Part shown: positions 7,865-15,044 of the stretch, one piece after another | Numbering within the stretch: the first letter of the stretch is position 1 | Layout: each line of letters opens with the position of its first letter | Assembly (NCBI GenBank): GCA_037440125.1 | Contig: JBBIUU010000033.1 | Location: 1 to 30,655 of the forward strand | DNA length: 30,655 nucleotides | Direction: 5' to 3' | Source of the DNA: JAKAJA01 sp037440125 | Lineage (GTDB): Bacteria > Acidobacteriota > UBA4820 > DSQY01 | Position numbers and translations under genes: made by a program | The notes under the pieces: generated by a model | What the model was told of the DNA's origin: nothing | Database searches by the model: none | The model's input: the letters and a program-made list of their open reading frames with translations, nothing else

Positions 7865-9280
7865 TCAGTCCTGGTTCTTCACCGGCTCTCCGGTTCTCCG
7901 GCTCTCCCGCTCTTTCTTCTTCTCGGCCCACCCCTCGATGTTCTTCTGGGGGGCCCGGGAGATGGCCAGGGCGCCCGCGGGGACGTCCTTCGTGACCGTC
8001 GTGCCCGCGCCGATGTAGGCCCCGTCGCCCACCTTCACGGGGGCCACGAGCTGCGTGTCGCTCCCCACGAAAACGCGTTCGCCGAGGACCGTGGGGTGCT
8101 TGTTCACGCCGTCGTAATTGCACGTGATGGTGCCCGCCCCGATGTTGGAGCCCTCGCCCACCGTGGCGTCGCCGAGGTAGGTGAGGTGGTTGGCCTTCAC
8201 GCCCCGCTTCAGGTGAGCCTTCTTGGTCTCGACGAAATTGCCGAGGTGGACCCTGTCCTCGAGGACCGTCCCGGGACGGGTGTGGCAGAAGGGCCCAAGC
8301 ACGCACTCGGCGCCCGTGGTCGTGCCCTCCAGAACGCAGTGTTCCTTCACGACGCTCGCGGGCCCGAGGTGCGCGTCGTGGAGGACCGAGAACGCTCCCA
8401 CCTCCGAGCACGCCGTGAGGACGCTCTTCCCGCAGAGGCGCGCGTAGGGGTGCACGACCACGCCGGGCTCGATCTTCACGGTGGGCTCGATCCACACCGA
8501 GGCGGGATCGAGGAGCGTGACCCCCTGGGCCATCCAGCGCTCGGCCACCTCGATCCTCAGGCGCCCGGCGGCTCGCGCCAGGTCCGACTGGCTGTTGACG
8601 CCGAGCCAGCGGTCGGGGTCCGTCGCGGGGTAGAGGTGGGCACCGGAGCCGTCGCCCGCGAGGCGGGCGAAGAGGTCGGTGAGGTAGTACTCGCCCTGCG
8701 CGTTGGCCGTGCCGATGCCTTTGAGGTGGGAGAAGAGCTCTGGGCTGCGGAGGAAGTAGACGCCCGAATTGACCTCGTCGACGGCGCGCTGTTCGGCCGA
8801 AGCGTCGCGCTCCTCCACGATCCGGCCGAGGGTGCCGTCCGGGCACCGCAGGATCCGGCCGTAGCCGAAGGGGTCATCGAGGCGGAGGCTCACCACGGCG
8901 GCCCGCGGACTGCGCCCGTGGAATTCGGACCAGAAGCGGCCGAGCTCCTCCACCGGGAGGAGGGGCACGTCGCCCGCCACGAGGAGGATCTCGGACTCGG
9001 GGCCCGCCTCCAGCAGGTCCCGGCAGCAGAGGAGAGCGTGGCCCGTGCCCCGCTGGGGCTCCTGGTGGACGACCTCGGCCCCGAAGGCGCGCGCCACGGC
9101 CGAGACCGCCTCGGCCTGATGACCGACGACCACCACGGTGCGGTCGGCGTGGAGGGCCGTCAGGGAATCGAGGAGGTGCGCCAGGATGGGCCTCCCGAGG
9201 AGGGGATGGAGGACCTTGGCGCGGGGAGACTTCATGCGGGTCCCCTGGCCCGCGGCGAGGACGACGACGGTTCGGGTCAT
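7865..9280 (-). CDS. glmU: Bifunctional UDP-GlcNAc pyrophosphorylase / glucosamine-1-phosphate acetyltransferase
   Basis: A 471-residue two-domain enzyme. The N-terminal uridyltransferase opens with VVVLAAGQGTRMKS, the nucleotide-binding G-x-G-T-x-M-x-S signature, followed by KVLHP. The C-terminal left-handed beta-helix acetyltransferase contains NHLTYLGDATVGEGSNIGAG and TCNYDGVNKHPT, both GlmU hallmarks. It converts GlcN-1-P to UDP-GlcNAc for peptidoglycan and LPS. The reading frame extends upstream to 9391, but the ATG at 9280 gives the canonical start and overlaps the yvcK-like stop by four bases. The last 20 or so residues are charged and low-complexity, coded by a short CT-rich repetitive stretch (7882-7907). 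Confidence 0.96.
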   Translation of the reverse strand: MTRTVVVLAAGQGTRMKSPRAKVLHPLLGRPILAHLLDSLTALHADRTVVVVGHQAEAVSAVARAFGAEVVHQEPQRGTGHALLCCRDLLEAGPESEILLVAGDVPLLPVEELGRFWSEFHGRSPRAAVVSLRLDDPFGYGRILRCPDGTLGRIVEERDASAEQRAVDEVNSGVYFLRSPELFSHLKGIGTANAQGEYYLTDLFARLAGDGSGAHLYPATDPDRWLGVNSQSDLARAAGRLRIEVAERWMAQGVTLLDPASVWIEPTVKIEPGVVVHPYARLCGKSVLTACSEVGAFSVLHDAHLGPASVVKEHCVLEGTTTGAECVLGPFCHTRPGTVLEDRVHLGNFVETKKAHLKRGVKANHLTYLGDATVGEGSNIGAGTITCNYDGVNKHPTVLGERVFVGSDTQLVAPVKVGDGAYIGAGTTVTKDVPAGALAISRAPQKNIEGWAEKKKERESRRTGEPVKNQD

Positions 9281-10263
9281 GAGATCTCCACGGTGGTTCT
9301 GAGCACGCTGCGGAGCTCCTCCCGCAGCTTGATGGGGTCGTGGCGGGCGTAGGTGTCCGTGCGCAGAAGCGGTGCGTGCAAGACCCGGCACCCCATCGCC
9401 TCCATGACCTCCGTATCCACCTCGACGGGCCTCGCGTGCTCCTTCGAGTACTGCTCGAGAAGACCCGGCGGCAGTGGGGTGTCATTGCACAGGACTGTGT
9501 CGCAGACCCACGGCCCCACGTGGTCCTGGAGGGCGCGCAGATGCATGGACGCGGTGTAGCCGTCGGTCTCGCCCGGCTGGGTGGCGAGGTTGCAGAGGTA
9601 GACCTTCCTCCCGCGGCACGACCTCAGAGCGAGGGCGAGGTCCCGCACGAGAAGGTTGGGTAGGACCGAGGTGAAGAGCGACCCCGGGCCGAGGAGGACG
9701 AGGTCCGCCTGGCGGAGGACCTCGCAGGCCTCAGGAAGCGCGCCGCACCCCTCGGGCTCGAGCCGGAGGCGGCGGATCGCCGGGGCGCTCCGCGTGATGG
9801 CCGCCTCCCCCCTCACCACCGTGCCGTCCTCGAGCTCCGCCACGAGGTCGACGCTGTCGGGCGTGGAGGGGTAGATGCGCCCCCGGATCGCGAGGATGTC
9901 GTGGAGGTGCTGGATGGCCCCGGCGAAGTCGCCCGAGACCTCGGCGAGGGCGGCGATGAAGAGATTGCCGAAGGAGTGTCCCTCGAGCTCGCCCTGCGTG
10001 AACCGGTACTGGAAGAGGGTCCTCAGGATCTCGGGCGCGTCGGACAGGGCCACGAGGCAGTTCCGGATGTCCCCGGGTGCGAGGAGGCCCATGTCGCGCC
10101 TCAGGCGGCCCGAGGAGCCCCCGTCGTCGGCCACGGTGACGATGGCCGACACCTCGCAGCAGTCCTCGACCGGGGCACCCCGCTCCGGCTTGAGAGCCTC
10201 CAGGAGCGCGGGCAGGCCCGTTCCGCCCCCCAATGCCACGACCCGTGCCGGTCTCCTCGCCAT
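9277..10263 (-). CDS. YvcK/GlmR-type gluconeogenesis factor (CofD-like fold)
   Basis: This 328-residue protein has the YvcK signature: ALGGGTGLPALL near the N-terminus, then TVADDGGSSGRLRRD, PGDIRNCLVALSD and LGPGSLFTSVLPNLLV. The fold resembles 2-phospho-L-lactate transferase (CofD), but this branch binds UDP-sugars. In Bacillus and Listeria the homologue, renamed GlmR, binds UDP-GlcNAc and controls carbon flow into GlmS. Its place directly upstream of glmU and glmS fits that role. The ATG at 10263 is preferred to one at 10296, because the upstream ATG overlaps a TATAAT box and the downstream one follows GAGGGAG. CofD itself is less likely, since no F420 genes are nearby. Confidence 0.88.
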   Translation of the reverse strand: MARRPARVVALGGGTGLPALLEALKPERGAPVEDCCEVSAIVTVADDGGSSGRLRRDMGLLAPGDIRNCLVALSDAPEILRTLFQYRFTQGELEGHSFGNLFIAALAEVSGDFAGAIQHLHDILAIRGRIYPSTPDSVDLVAELEDGTVVRGEAAITRSAPAIRRLRLEPEGCGALPEACEVLRQADLVLLGPGSLFTSVLPNLLVRDLALALRSCRGRKVYLCNLATQPGETDGYTASMHLRALQDHVGPWVCDTVLCNDTPLPPGLLEQYSKEHARPVEVDTEVMEAMGCRVLHAPLLRTDTYARHDPIKLREELRSVLRTTVEIS

Positions 10264-10294
10264 GCCGCTCCCTCGGGGAACCGCTCCCCCAGAC

Positions 10295-10324
10295 ATTATA
10301 GGGTTCCGCGCAGGAGCCCGAGAA
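10295..10324 (-). promoter_or_regulatory. Candidate internal promoter before the yvcK-like gene
   Basis: Reading the - strand, a perfect TATAAT (+ coordinates 10295-10300) lies 18 bases after a poor -35 TTCTCG (10319-10324), just beyond the hutI stop. It would give a leader of about 25 bases before the ATG at 10263. It could allow the yvcK-glmU-glmS part to be transcribed apart from yggS-divIVA-hutI. The weak -35 keeps confidence low. Confidence 0.4.
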
Positions 10325-10325
10325 G

Positions 10326-11576
10326 TCAGTGTGCCGTGAAGACTTGCCGCCCGCCGGCGACGACGGTCCGGAGGGGGTTCTCGGCGTAGGGGTAAAAGAG
10401 GTGCAGGTAGGAGGGCACGCCCCAGACCGACAGGTCCGCGCGCTTTCCTAGGGCGATGCTGCCGACGGCGCCGTGCTCGCGCAGGGCGTAGGCGGCGTTG
10501 AGCGTCACCGCCCAGAGCGCCTCCTCGGGCATGAGCCCGAGCCCGAAGACGCCGAGGGTGGCCACGTGCAGGAGGTTGGTGGTGTAGGACGACCCGGGGT
10601 TGCAGTCGGTCGAGAGGGCCACCGGGCACCCGGCCTCCACGAAGGCCCGCGCGGGGGCATACCCCTTCCGGAGGTAGAAAGAGGTGCCGGGGAGGAGCGT
10701 GGCGCAGACGCCCGCTTTCGCCATGGCCTCGATGCCCGCGGGGGAGGCGGCCATGAGGTGGTCGGCGCTCACGGCGCCCACCTCGGCGGCGAGGGCAGCG
10801 CCGCCCGTGTCCACGATCTCGTCGGCGTGGATCCGGGGTAGGAGCCCGAGCTCCTTGCCCTTGAGGAGGATGCGGCGGGACTGCTCCACCGTGAACGCAC
10901 CGTCCTCGCAGAAGACGTCGCAGAAACGGGCCAGCCCTCGGGCCGCGACCTCCGGGAGGATCCGATCGCAGAGGAGGTCCACGTAGGCGTCGGGGTTCTC
11001 CTTGAACTCCGGCGGGACGAAATGGGCGCCCAGGAAGGTGGGCACCACATGGAGGGGACCCTCCGCGGCCAGGTCGCGCAGGACTCCGAGCTGCTTGAGC
11101 TCGGCGGCTTCGTCGAGCCCGTAGCCGCTCTTGGCCTCGATGGTCGTGACGCCGTGGGAGAGGAACCGCCGCGCCACACCCCGCGCGGCGCCGAGCAGCT
11201 CCTCGTGGCTGGCGGCCCTCACGCCACGCATGGTGCTCAGGATGCCGCCGCCGGCCCGGCCGATCTCCATGTACGTCTTGCCCTGCAGGCGCATGACGAG
11301 CTCGCCGCTCCGGTCGCCGAGGAAGGGCACGTGCGTGTGTGGGTCCACGAGGCCGGGGAGGACGGTCTGCCCACAGGCGTCGAGGCGGGTTGCGGCCGAG
11401 GATCCGGCAACCTCGGACCAGGCCCCCACGAAGGTGATGACGTCTTTCTTCACGCCCACGGCGGCATCGTTCAGGGTCGGAAGCTCGCGCAGGGCGGCGC
11501 CCACCCGCGGCGCCGGGGCGTCACAGGTCACGAGGCAGCCGATGGGTCCGACGAGAAGGTCGAAATCGTTGCTCAA
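10326..11576 (-). CDS. hutI: Imidazolonepropionase (histidine degradation)
   Basis: This 416-residue amidohydrolase carries the HutI-specific motifs in order: DPHTHVPFLGDRSGE (metal-binding HxH), GRAGGGILSTMR, KSGYGL, FLGAH, HADE, SADHL, STDCNPGSS and NLLHVATL. Imidazolonepropionase hydrolyses 4-imidazolone-5-propionate to N-formimino-glutamate, step three of the histidine (Hut) pathway, using Zn2+ or Fe3+. The start is TTG at 11576, overlapping the divIVA stop as TTGA. No hutH, hutU, hutG or ftcD is present nearby, so the gene is separated from its pathway and sits in a cell-envelope operon. The match is strong enough that a different amidohydrolase is unlikely. Confidence 0.93.
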   Translation of the reverse strand: MSNDFDLLVGPIGCLVTCDAPAPRVGAALRELPTLNDAAVGVKKDVITFVGAWSEVAGSSAATRLDACGQTVLPGLVDPHTHVPFLGDRSGELVMRLQGKTYMEIGRAGGGILSTMRGVRAASHEELLGAARGVARRFLSHGVTTIEAKSGYGLDEAAELKQLGVLRDLAAEGPLHVVPTFLGAHFVPPEFKENPDAYVDLLCDRILPEVAARGLARFCDVFCEDGAFTVEQSRRILLKGKELGLLPRIHADEIVDTGGAALAAEVGAVSADHLMAASPAGIEAMAKAGVCATLLPGTSFYLRKGYAPARAFVEAGCPVALSTDCNPGSSYTTNLLHVATLGVFGLGLMPEEALWAVTLNAAYALREHGAVGSIALGKRADLSVWGVPSYLHLFYPYAENPLRTVVAGGRQVFTAH

Positions 11577-12076
11577 CCGTCTTTTTCCTTGAAGAAGGTC
11601 TTGACCTCGCCCTCCTGCCTAGGCTCGAGGACCTCGAGGAGGTTCTGCGTGCGCTGGAGGAGGTCCCTCAGCGAGGAGAGGGCGTTCTCGCGCTCCATCC
11701 GGAGGTCCAGGATGCTTCGCTCGAGCTGGTGGGCGCGGAGCTGCGCCTGCTGGACGTAAGCCTCGCCCCGGACCTGGGCCTCCTGGACGATGCTCTGGGC
11801 CTCGCGCATGGCCTGGGTCTTCACCTCCTCCGCCGTGCGCTGGGCGGTGTAGAGGGCGTCCTTGAGTACGTTCTCGCGCCGGCGGAACTCGTCGAGGGCG
11901 GCCTGGAGGTGCTCCACGCTCTGCGCGAGCTGTCCCTTCTCGAGGATGAGCGCCTGGTGGGATTCAGCGATTGCCTGGAGGAAGAGGCGCACCTCCTCGG
12001 GGTCGAACCCCCGAAAGACCTTGCGGAACTCGTTGGACTGGATCTCGATGGGGGAGAGGGGCTTGCGCGTCGTCAT
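11573..12076 (-). CDS. DivIVA-domain protein
   Basis: A 167-residue protein that opens with LSPIEIQSNEFRKVFRGFDPEEVRLFLQ, the N-terminal membrane-curvature-sensing DivIVA domain. The rest (about 40-160) is a long coiled coil rich in E, Q, R and L. DivIVA-family proteins mark curved membrane at poles and septa and recruit cell-wall and chromosome-positioning factors. They are best known in Gram-positives, but short versions also occur in several Gram-negative phyla. AGGAGG lies five bases before the ATG. It overlaps yggS upstream and hutI downstream by four bases each, so expression is likely coupled. The classical yggS-divIVA neighbourhood of Gram-positive cell-division clusters is preserved here. 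Confidence 0.88.
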   Translation of the reverse strand: MTTRKPLSPIEIQSNEFRKVFRGFDPEEVRLFLQAIAESHQALILEKGQLAQSVEHLQAALDEFRRRENVLKDALYTAQRTAEEVKTQAMREAQSIVQEAQVRGEAYVQQAQLRAHQLERSILDLRMERENALSSLRDLLQRTQNLLEVLEPRQEGEVKTFFKEKDG

Positions 12077-12771
12077 GGGGACCTCCTGGGGCCGAAGAGG
12101 GCCTCGCCGAGGCGGACCATGGTAGCGCCCTCCTCGACGGCGACCTCGAAATCGTGGCTCATACCCATGGACAAGACCTTGAGATGAGGAAATTCGGAAG
12201 TGGACAGCCGCCCGAACACCCCGGCGAGCTTCCGGTAGTGGGCCCGGGAGGCTTCGGGCGAGGGATCGTAAGGGCAGACCCCCATGAGGCCGGTGAGCGC
12301 GAGTCCCGGCAGGCGGACGACCTCCTCGGCGAGCACCCGCACCCCCTCCGGCTCCACGCCGCCCTTCTGGCTCTCTTCGCCGAGGTTGACCTCCAGCACG
12401 ACCTCGCGGGTCACGCCGAGCTCCACGGCGTGGCGTGAGAGGGTCTCGGCGAGCCGCCGGGAATCGACGCCGTCGATGGAATCGAAGATTTGCACGGCCC
12501 TCCTGGCCTTGTTGCTCTGGAGGCGGCCTATGAAATGCGCCGAGAACTCGGGCCGGATCTTGTCCCCGAGCGCCTCGAGATGGGTCTGGGCCTCCTGGAC
12601 CCGGTTCTCTCCCAGGACCGTGATCCCCGCCCGGAGCGCCTCCAAGATCTCCTCGACCGACCGGGTCTTCACAGCGGCCATCAGGGACACCGCGTCCTCA
12701 CCCCTGCCCGAGCGGCGGGCGGCCGCGGCGAGACGCTCGTGAATTCGGGCCGTTGCGGAGGTCACGTCCAC
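12073..12771 (-). CDS. Pyridoxal phosphate homeostasis protein (YggS/PLPBP family)
   Basis: A 232-residue single-domain TIM-barrel protein of the YggS/PROSC family. Lys35 in LMAAVKTRS is the expected PLP-binding lysine; later motifs GENRVQEA, HFIGRLQSNK, EVNLGEESQKGG, GLMGVCPY and SMGMSHDFEVAVEEGATMVRLG are diagnostic in combination. It buffers PLP and affects amino-acid and keto-acid balance, with no known catalytic activity. The frame is open to 12861, but the GTG at 12771 is chosen: GGAGG precedes it by eight bases and it leaves room for the promoter at 12794-12822. It is the first gene of the - strand operon. Confidence 0.92.
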   Translation of the reverse strand: MDVTSATARIHERLAAAARRSGRGEDAVSLMAAVKTRSVEEILEALRAGITVLGENRVQEAQTHLEALGDKIRPEFSAHFIGRLQSNKARRAVQIFDSIDGVDSRRLAETLSRHAVELGVTREVVLEVNLGEESQKGGVEPEGVRVLAEEVVRLPGLALTGLMGVCPYDPSPEASRAHYRKLAGVFGRLSTSEFPHLKVLSMGMSHDFEVAVEEGATMVRLGEALFGPRRSP

Positions 12772-12793
12772 GCAAGCCCCCTCCCTGCGGGAA

Positions 12794-12822
12794 ATCCTAA
12801 AGGGGCATTCGGCTAAAGTCAA
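12794..12822 (-). promoter_or_regulatory. Sigma-70-type promoter of the yggS-glmS operon
   Basis: Reading the - strand, TTGACT (12817-12822) and TAGGAT (12794-12799) are separated by exactly 17 bases. The start point would fall near 12787, just before the GGGAGG ribosome site of yggS. This is the best promoter match in the window. Confidence 0.65.
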
Positions 12823-12949
12823 GATATGCCAGGGGGTTGGCCTTGAACACTTAAGAAACATCTTGGCTATCTGGTATCGACATTTCGGGCGACTCTAGAT
12901 GTTGTGGTACGAGCGGGTGAGGCGTATGCTCTTCGCCAGGAGTCTCGTC

Positions 12950-13516
12950 ATGTCAGGGGATTGCGAAATCTTGGTCGTGTGCGGCAGCTTCCGGCCCGAC
13001 TCGGTCACCCGCCGGGCCCTCGAGGTCGTGGCGTCGGGGATTGTGCAGGCTGGGGGAAGCGTGGTCTGGGCGGACCCGTGGGTGAACCGACTGCCGCTCT
13101 ACGGCTCCCGGGAGGACATCGGCCCCGAAGAAGGGGCGCTCATCGAGGCGGCTTCCCGGGCGAAGGGCTTCCTCTGGGGGTCGCCCGAGTACCATGGCAC
13201 GTGCTCGGGCCTGCTCAAGAACGCGCTCGATTATCTCTCCTTCGAGCAGACCGACGGGAAGTGGGCCGCCTTCATCGCCACGGCGGGCGGGAGCCAGGGG
13301 GCGCAGAGCACGCTCACCACCCTCCGCACGGTGGCGCGGAACCTCCACCTCTGGACCCTGCCCGAGGAGGTCTCGGTGCCCTCGTCGCATAAGGCGCTCG
13401 GGCCCGACGGCCGTTTCCTCGACGGCAAGGTCGAAACTCGGCTGGTCCGCCTCGGGACCGATCTGGTAGCCGCCATGAGGCGATTCTCTTCGGGTGGGGA
13501 CGCTACCGGGGTTTGA
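12950..13516 (+). CDS. NADPH-dependent FMN reductase family protein
   Basis: This 188-residue flavodoxin-like protein has the family's two signatures. GSFRPDSVTRRA at residues 12-23 forms the FMN phosphate loop, and SPEYHGTCSGLLKNALDYLS at 78-97 is the characteristic flavin-contact segment. Relatives include azoreductases, chromate and quinone reductases, and SsuE/ArsH-like enzymes, which transfer electrons from NAD(P)H through FMN. The frame begins at 12899, but the ATG at 12950 has AGGAG seven bases upstream and starts right before the first beta strand, so it is preferred. It is divergent from yggS. The physiological acceptor cannot be told from the sequence. Confidence 0.85.
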   Translation: MSGDCEILVVCGSFRPDSVTRRALEVVASGIVQAGGSVVWADPWVNRLPLYGSREDIGPEEGALIEAASRAKGFLWGSPEYHGTCSGLLKNALDYLSFEQTDGKWAAFIATAGGSQGAQSTLTTLRTVARNLHLWTLPEEVSVPSSHKALGPDGRFLDGKVETRLVRLGTDLVAAMRRFSSGGDATGV

Positions 13517-13542
13517 CAGGACGGCGCCGGCGCGCCCATAGT
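13513..13542 (+). promoter_or_regulatory. Candidate promoter before the unknown gene at 13562
   Basis: A perfect -35 TTGACA (13513-13518), overlapping the FMN reductase stop codon, is followed after 18 bases by CATAGT (13537-13542), a 4/6 match to TATAAT. Transcription would begin near 13549, just before the GGGAGG at 13551-13556. Confidence 0.5.
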
Positions 13543-13561
13543 TCTGCCCTGGGAGGCCATT

Positions 13562-14365
13562 TTGCCCGCGGGTACCACGCTCCGATTCGATCAGGTTCCC
13601 CTCGAGGACTTCCTGACCTGCCTCATGCAGTATGAGCAGGACGTTCGTCCGGGCTACCTGCCACCCGTTCGGAGCCTGAAGGAGGCCAAGCTCCAGACCC
13701 GGTGGTGCCCCCCCAACCACCGGGAGGATGTGTCCCTGAACCTCTACTTCCTCCAGGAGACCGACGCCCTCACGCAAAAGGTCGAGACCTACCTCCTCCT
13801 CCACGCGCCGAGCTGCGCCGCCTCAGCCCTGGCCGATCTCGCCGGGCGCCTCAAGGTGGCCCTCGCCAAGCGGGGCCAGCCCTCCCTCTACCGCATCGAC
13901 ATCCGGTACGGGCTCGTGAACGGGAGCACCCTCGAGCCCGTGGACCCTACCGTCAAGTGGGACCGCCCCGGGTGCAACGTCGCCCTCTACCTGACCGAGG
14001 ACCCCGCGAGCCCGTCCCTGGCGCTCCTGGAGTACGTCCCTGCCGAGCACCGCCGGAAGTTCCAGGAGCTCTTCCTGAGGTACAATCGGGTCCAGCCGAG
14101 CGCCCCGGGTCTCCTGGCGAGCACCTTCAAACGGTTCGTGGGCGGTGCGAAGGCGGCGGAGCCGCCGCGGAGGCTGACCTACGCCCTGCTGAAGGGTCTG
14201 GCGGCCTTCCTCGCGGTCGAAGGCGTGCAGGGTACGACGGTCTCCCTCATCTTCAAGGATCTGACGGCGGAAGAGGGAAAGAAGGTCCTCCTCGACCCCA
14301 AGTTCGGCGCCTTCTATCCAAACGGGCAGGATCGGTTTCTGGCGTCTCTGGGTGAGCTGGCTTGA
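13562..14365 (+). CDS. Conserved-looking protein of unknown function
   Basis: I do not recognise the family of this 267-residue protein. The TTG start is supported by GGGAGG five bases upstream and by a candidate promoter. There is no signal peptide or membrane segment, so it is probably cytoplasmic. Visible features are a mixed alpha/beta composition, RTRWCPPNH-like basic/aromatic segments near residues 45-55, a possible beta-rich core (SLYRIDIRYGLVNGSTL) near 115-135, and a helical basic segment near 185-210. No nucleotide-binding or metal motif stands out. Its stop overlaps a possible TTG start of the lytic transglycosylase gene that follows, so the two may be co-expressed. Codon use resembles the neighbours, with no sign of recent transfer. 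Confidence 0.7.
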   Translation: MPAGTTLRFDQVPLEDFLTCLMQYEQDVRPGYLPPVRSLKEAKLQTRWCPPNHREDVSLNLYFLQETDALTQKVETYLLLHAPSCAASALADLAGRLKVALAKRGQPSLYRIDIRYGLVNGSTLEPVDPTVKWDRPGCNVALYLTEDPASPSLALLEYVPAEHRRKFQELFLRYNRVQPSAPGLLASTFKRFVGGAKAAEPPRRLTYALLKGLAAFLAVEGVQGTTVSLIFKDLTAEEGKKVLLDPKFGAFYPNGQDRFLASLGELA

Positions 14366-14367
14366 GC

Positions 14368-15003
14368 ATGCTGCGGTGGCGCGTCGCGTTCCTGACCTCG
14401 ATCCTCCTGGCCTCGGGCCTGGCGACCCGGGCCATGGAGCTCGTCATCTTCGAGTCGGAGAAGTCTCTCGTCGTCGAGCAGTACGAGGAGAAGGACGGGC
14501 AAGTGACCCTGACCCTCCCCGGCGGCGGCGCCATGGGTGTGCCCGCGAGGGTCATCCTTCAGCACTTCCCCGGCTACGTCCCGCCGCCCGACCTCGAGAA
14601 GCCCGAGGAGAAGCTCCCCGCGGACCTGCCCTACCGCGAACTGATCGCCAAGTACTGCCAGCAGTACCAGATGGATTGGAAGCTCGTGGCCGCCGTCATC
14701 AAGGTGGAGAGCAACTTCAACCCCAAGGCGGTTTCCCCTAAAGGGGCCCAGGGTCTCATGCAGCTCATGCCCGCGACCCAGAAGGAGGAGGGCGTGGCGA
14801 ACCCCTTCGTCCCCGAGGAGAATATCCGCGGGGGCGTCCACTACCTCAAGAAGATGCTCGACGCTTTCCAGGGCGACCTCGAGCTGACCCTGGCGGCGTA
14901 CAACGCGGGGATCGGACGGGTTCAGGCGCTCCAGGCCGTGCCCGCCATCCCGGAGACGCGCCAGTACGTCTCCAAGATCCTGGCGCTCTACCCCACGCTC
15001 TGA
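14368..15003 (+). CDS. Secreted lytic transglycosylase (SLT-type)
   Basis: A protein of 211 residues. A Sec signal peptide covers about residues 1-22 (basic MLRWR, hydrophobic core, cleavage near ATRA). The next 50 or so residues are beta-strand-like and of unknown role. The catalytic goose-lysozyme-like fold follows, with AVIKVESNFNPKAVSP carrying the catalytic glutamate at about position 114, then GAQGLMQLMPAT and LTLAAYNAGIGRV, the three classic SLT motifs. It cleaves peptidoglycan in the periplasm to give 1,6-anhydromuramyl ends. A TTG at 14362 that overlaps the upstream stop (TTGA) is an alternative start, adding two residues. No lipobox cysteine is present, so it is probably soluble. 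Confidence 0.9.
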   Translation: MLRWRVAFLTSILLASGLATRAMELVIFESEKSLVVEQYEEKDGQVTLTLPGGGAMGVPARVILQHFPGYVPPPDLEKPEEKLPADLPYRELIAKYCQQYQMDWKLVAAVIKVESNFNPKAVSPKGAQGLMQLMPATQKEEGVANPFVPEENIRGGVHYLKKMLDAFQGDLELTLAAYNAGIGRVQALQAVPAIPETRQYVSKILALYPTL

Positions 15004-15044
15004 CCCTTCTCGTCGCGCCGGCACGGCGCCGGGGACCCGACGCC

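Noticed and set aside
7882..7907. Repetitive CCGG-TCTCC stretch
   Set aside because: It is a short low-complexity run coding the charged tail of GlmU, with no copies elsewhere.
9277..10263. Annotation as CofD (F420 biosynthesis)
   Set aside because: The DDGGSSGRLR motif and gene context favour YvcK/GlmR, and no F420 genes are near.
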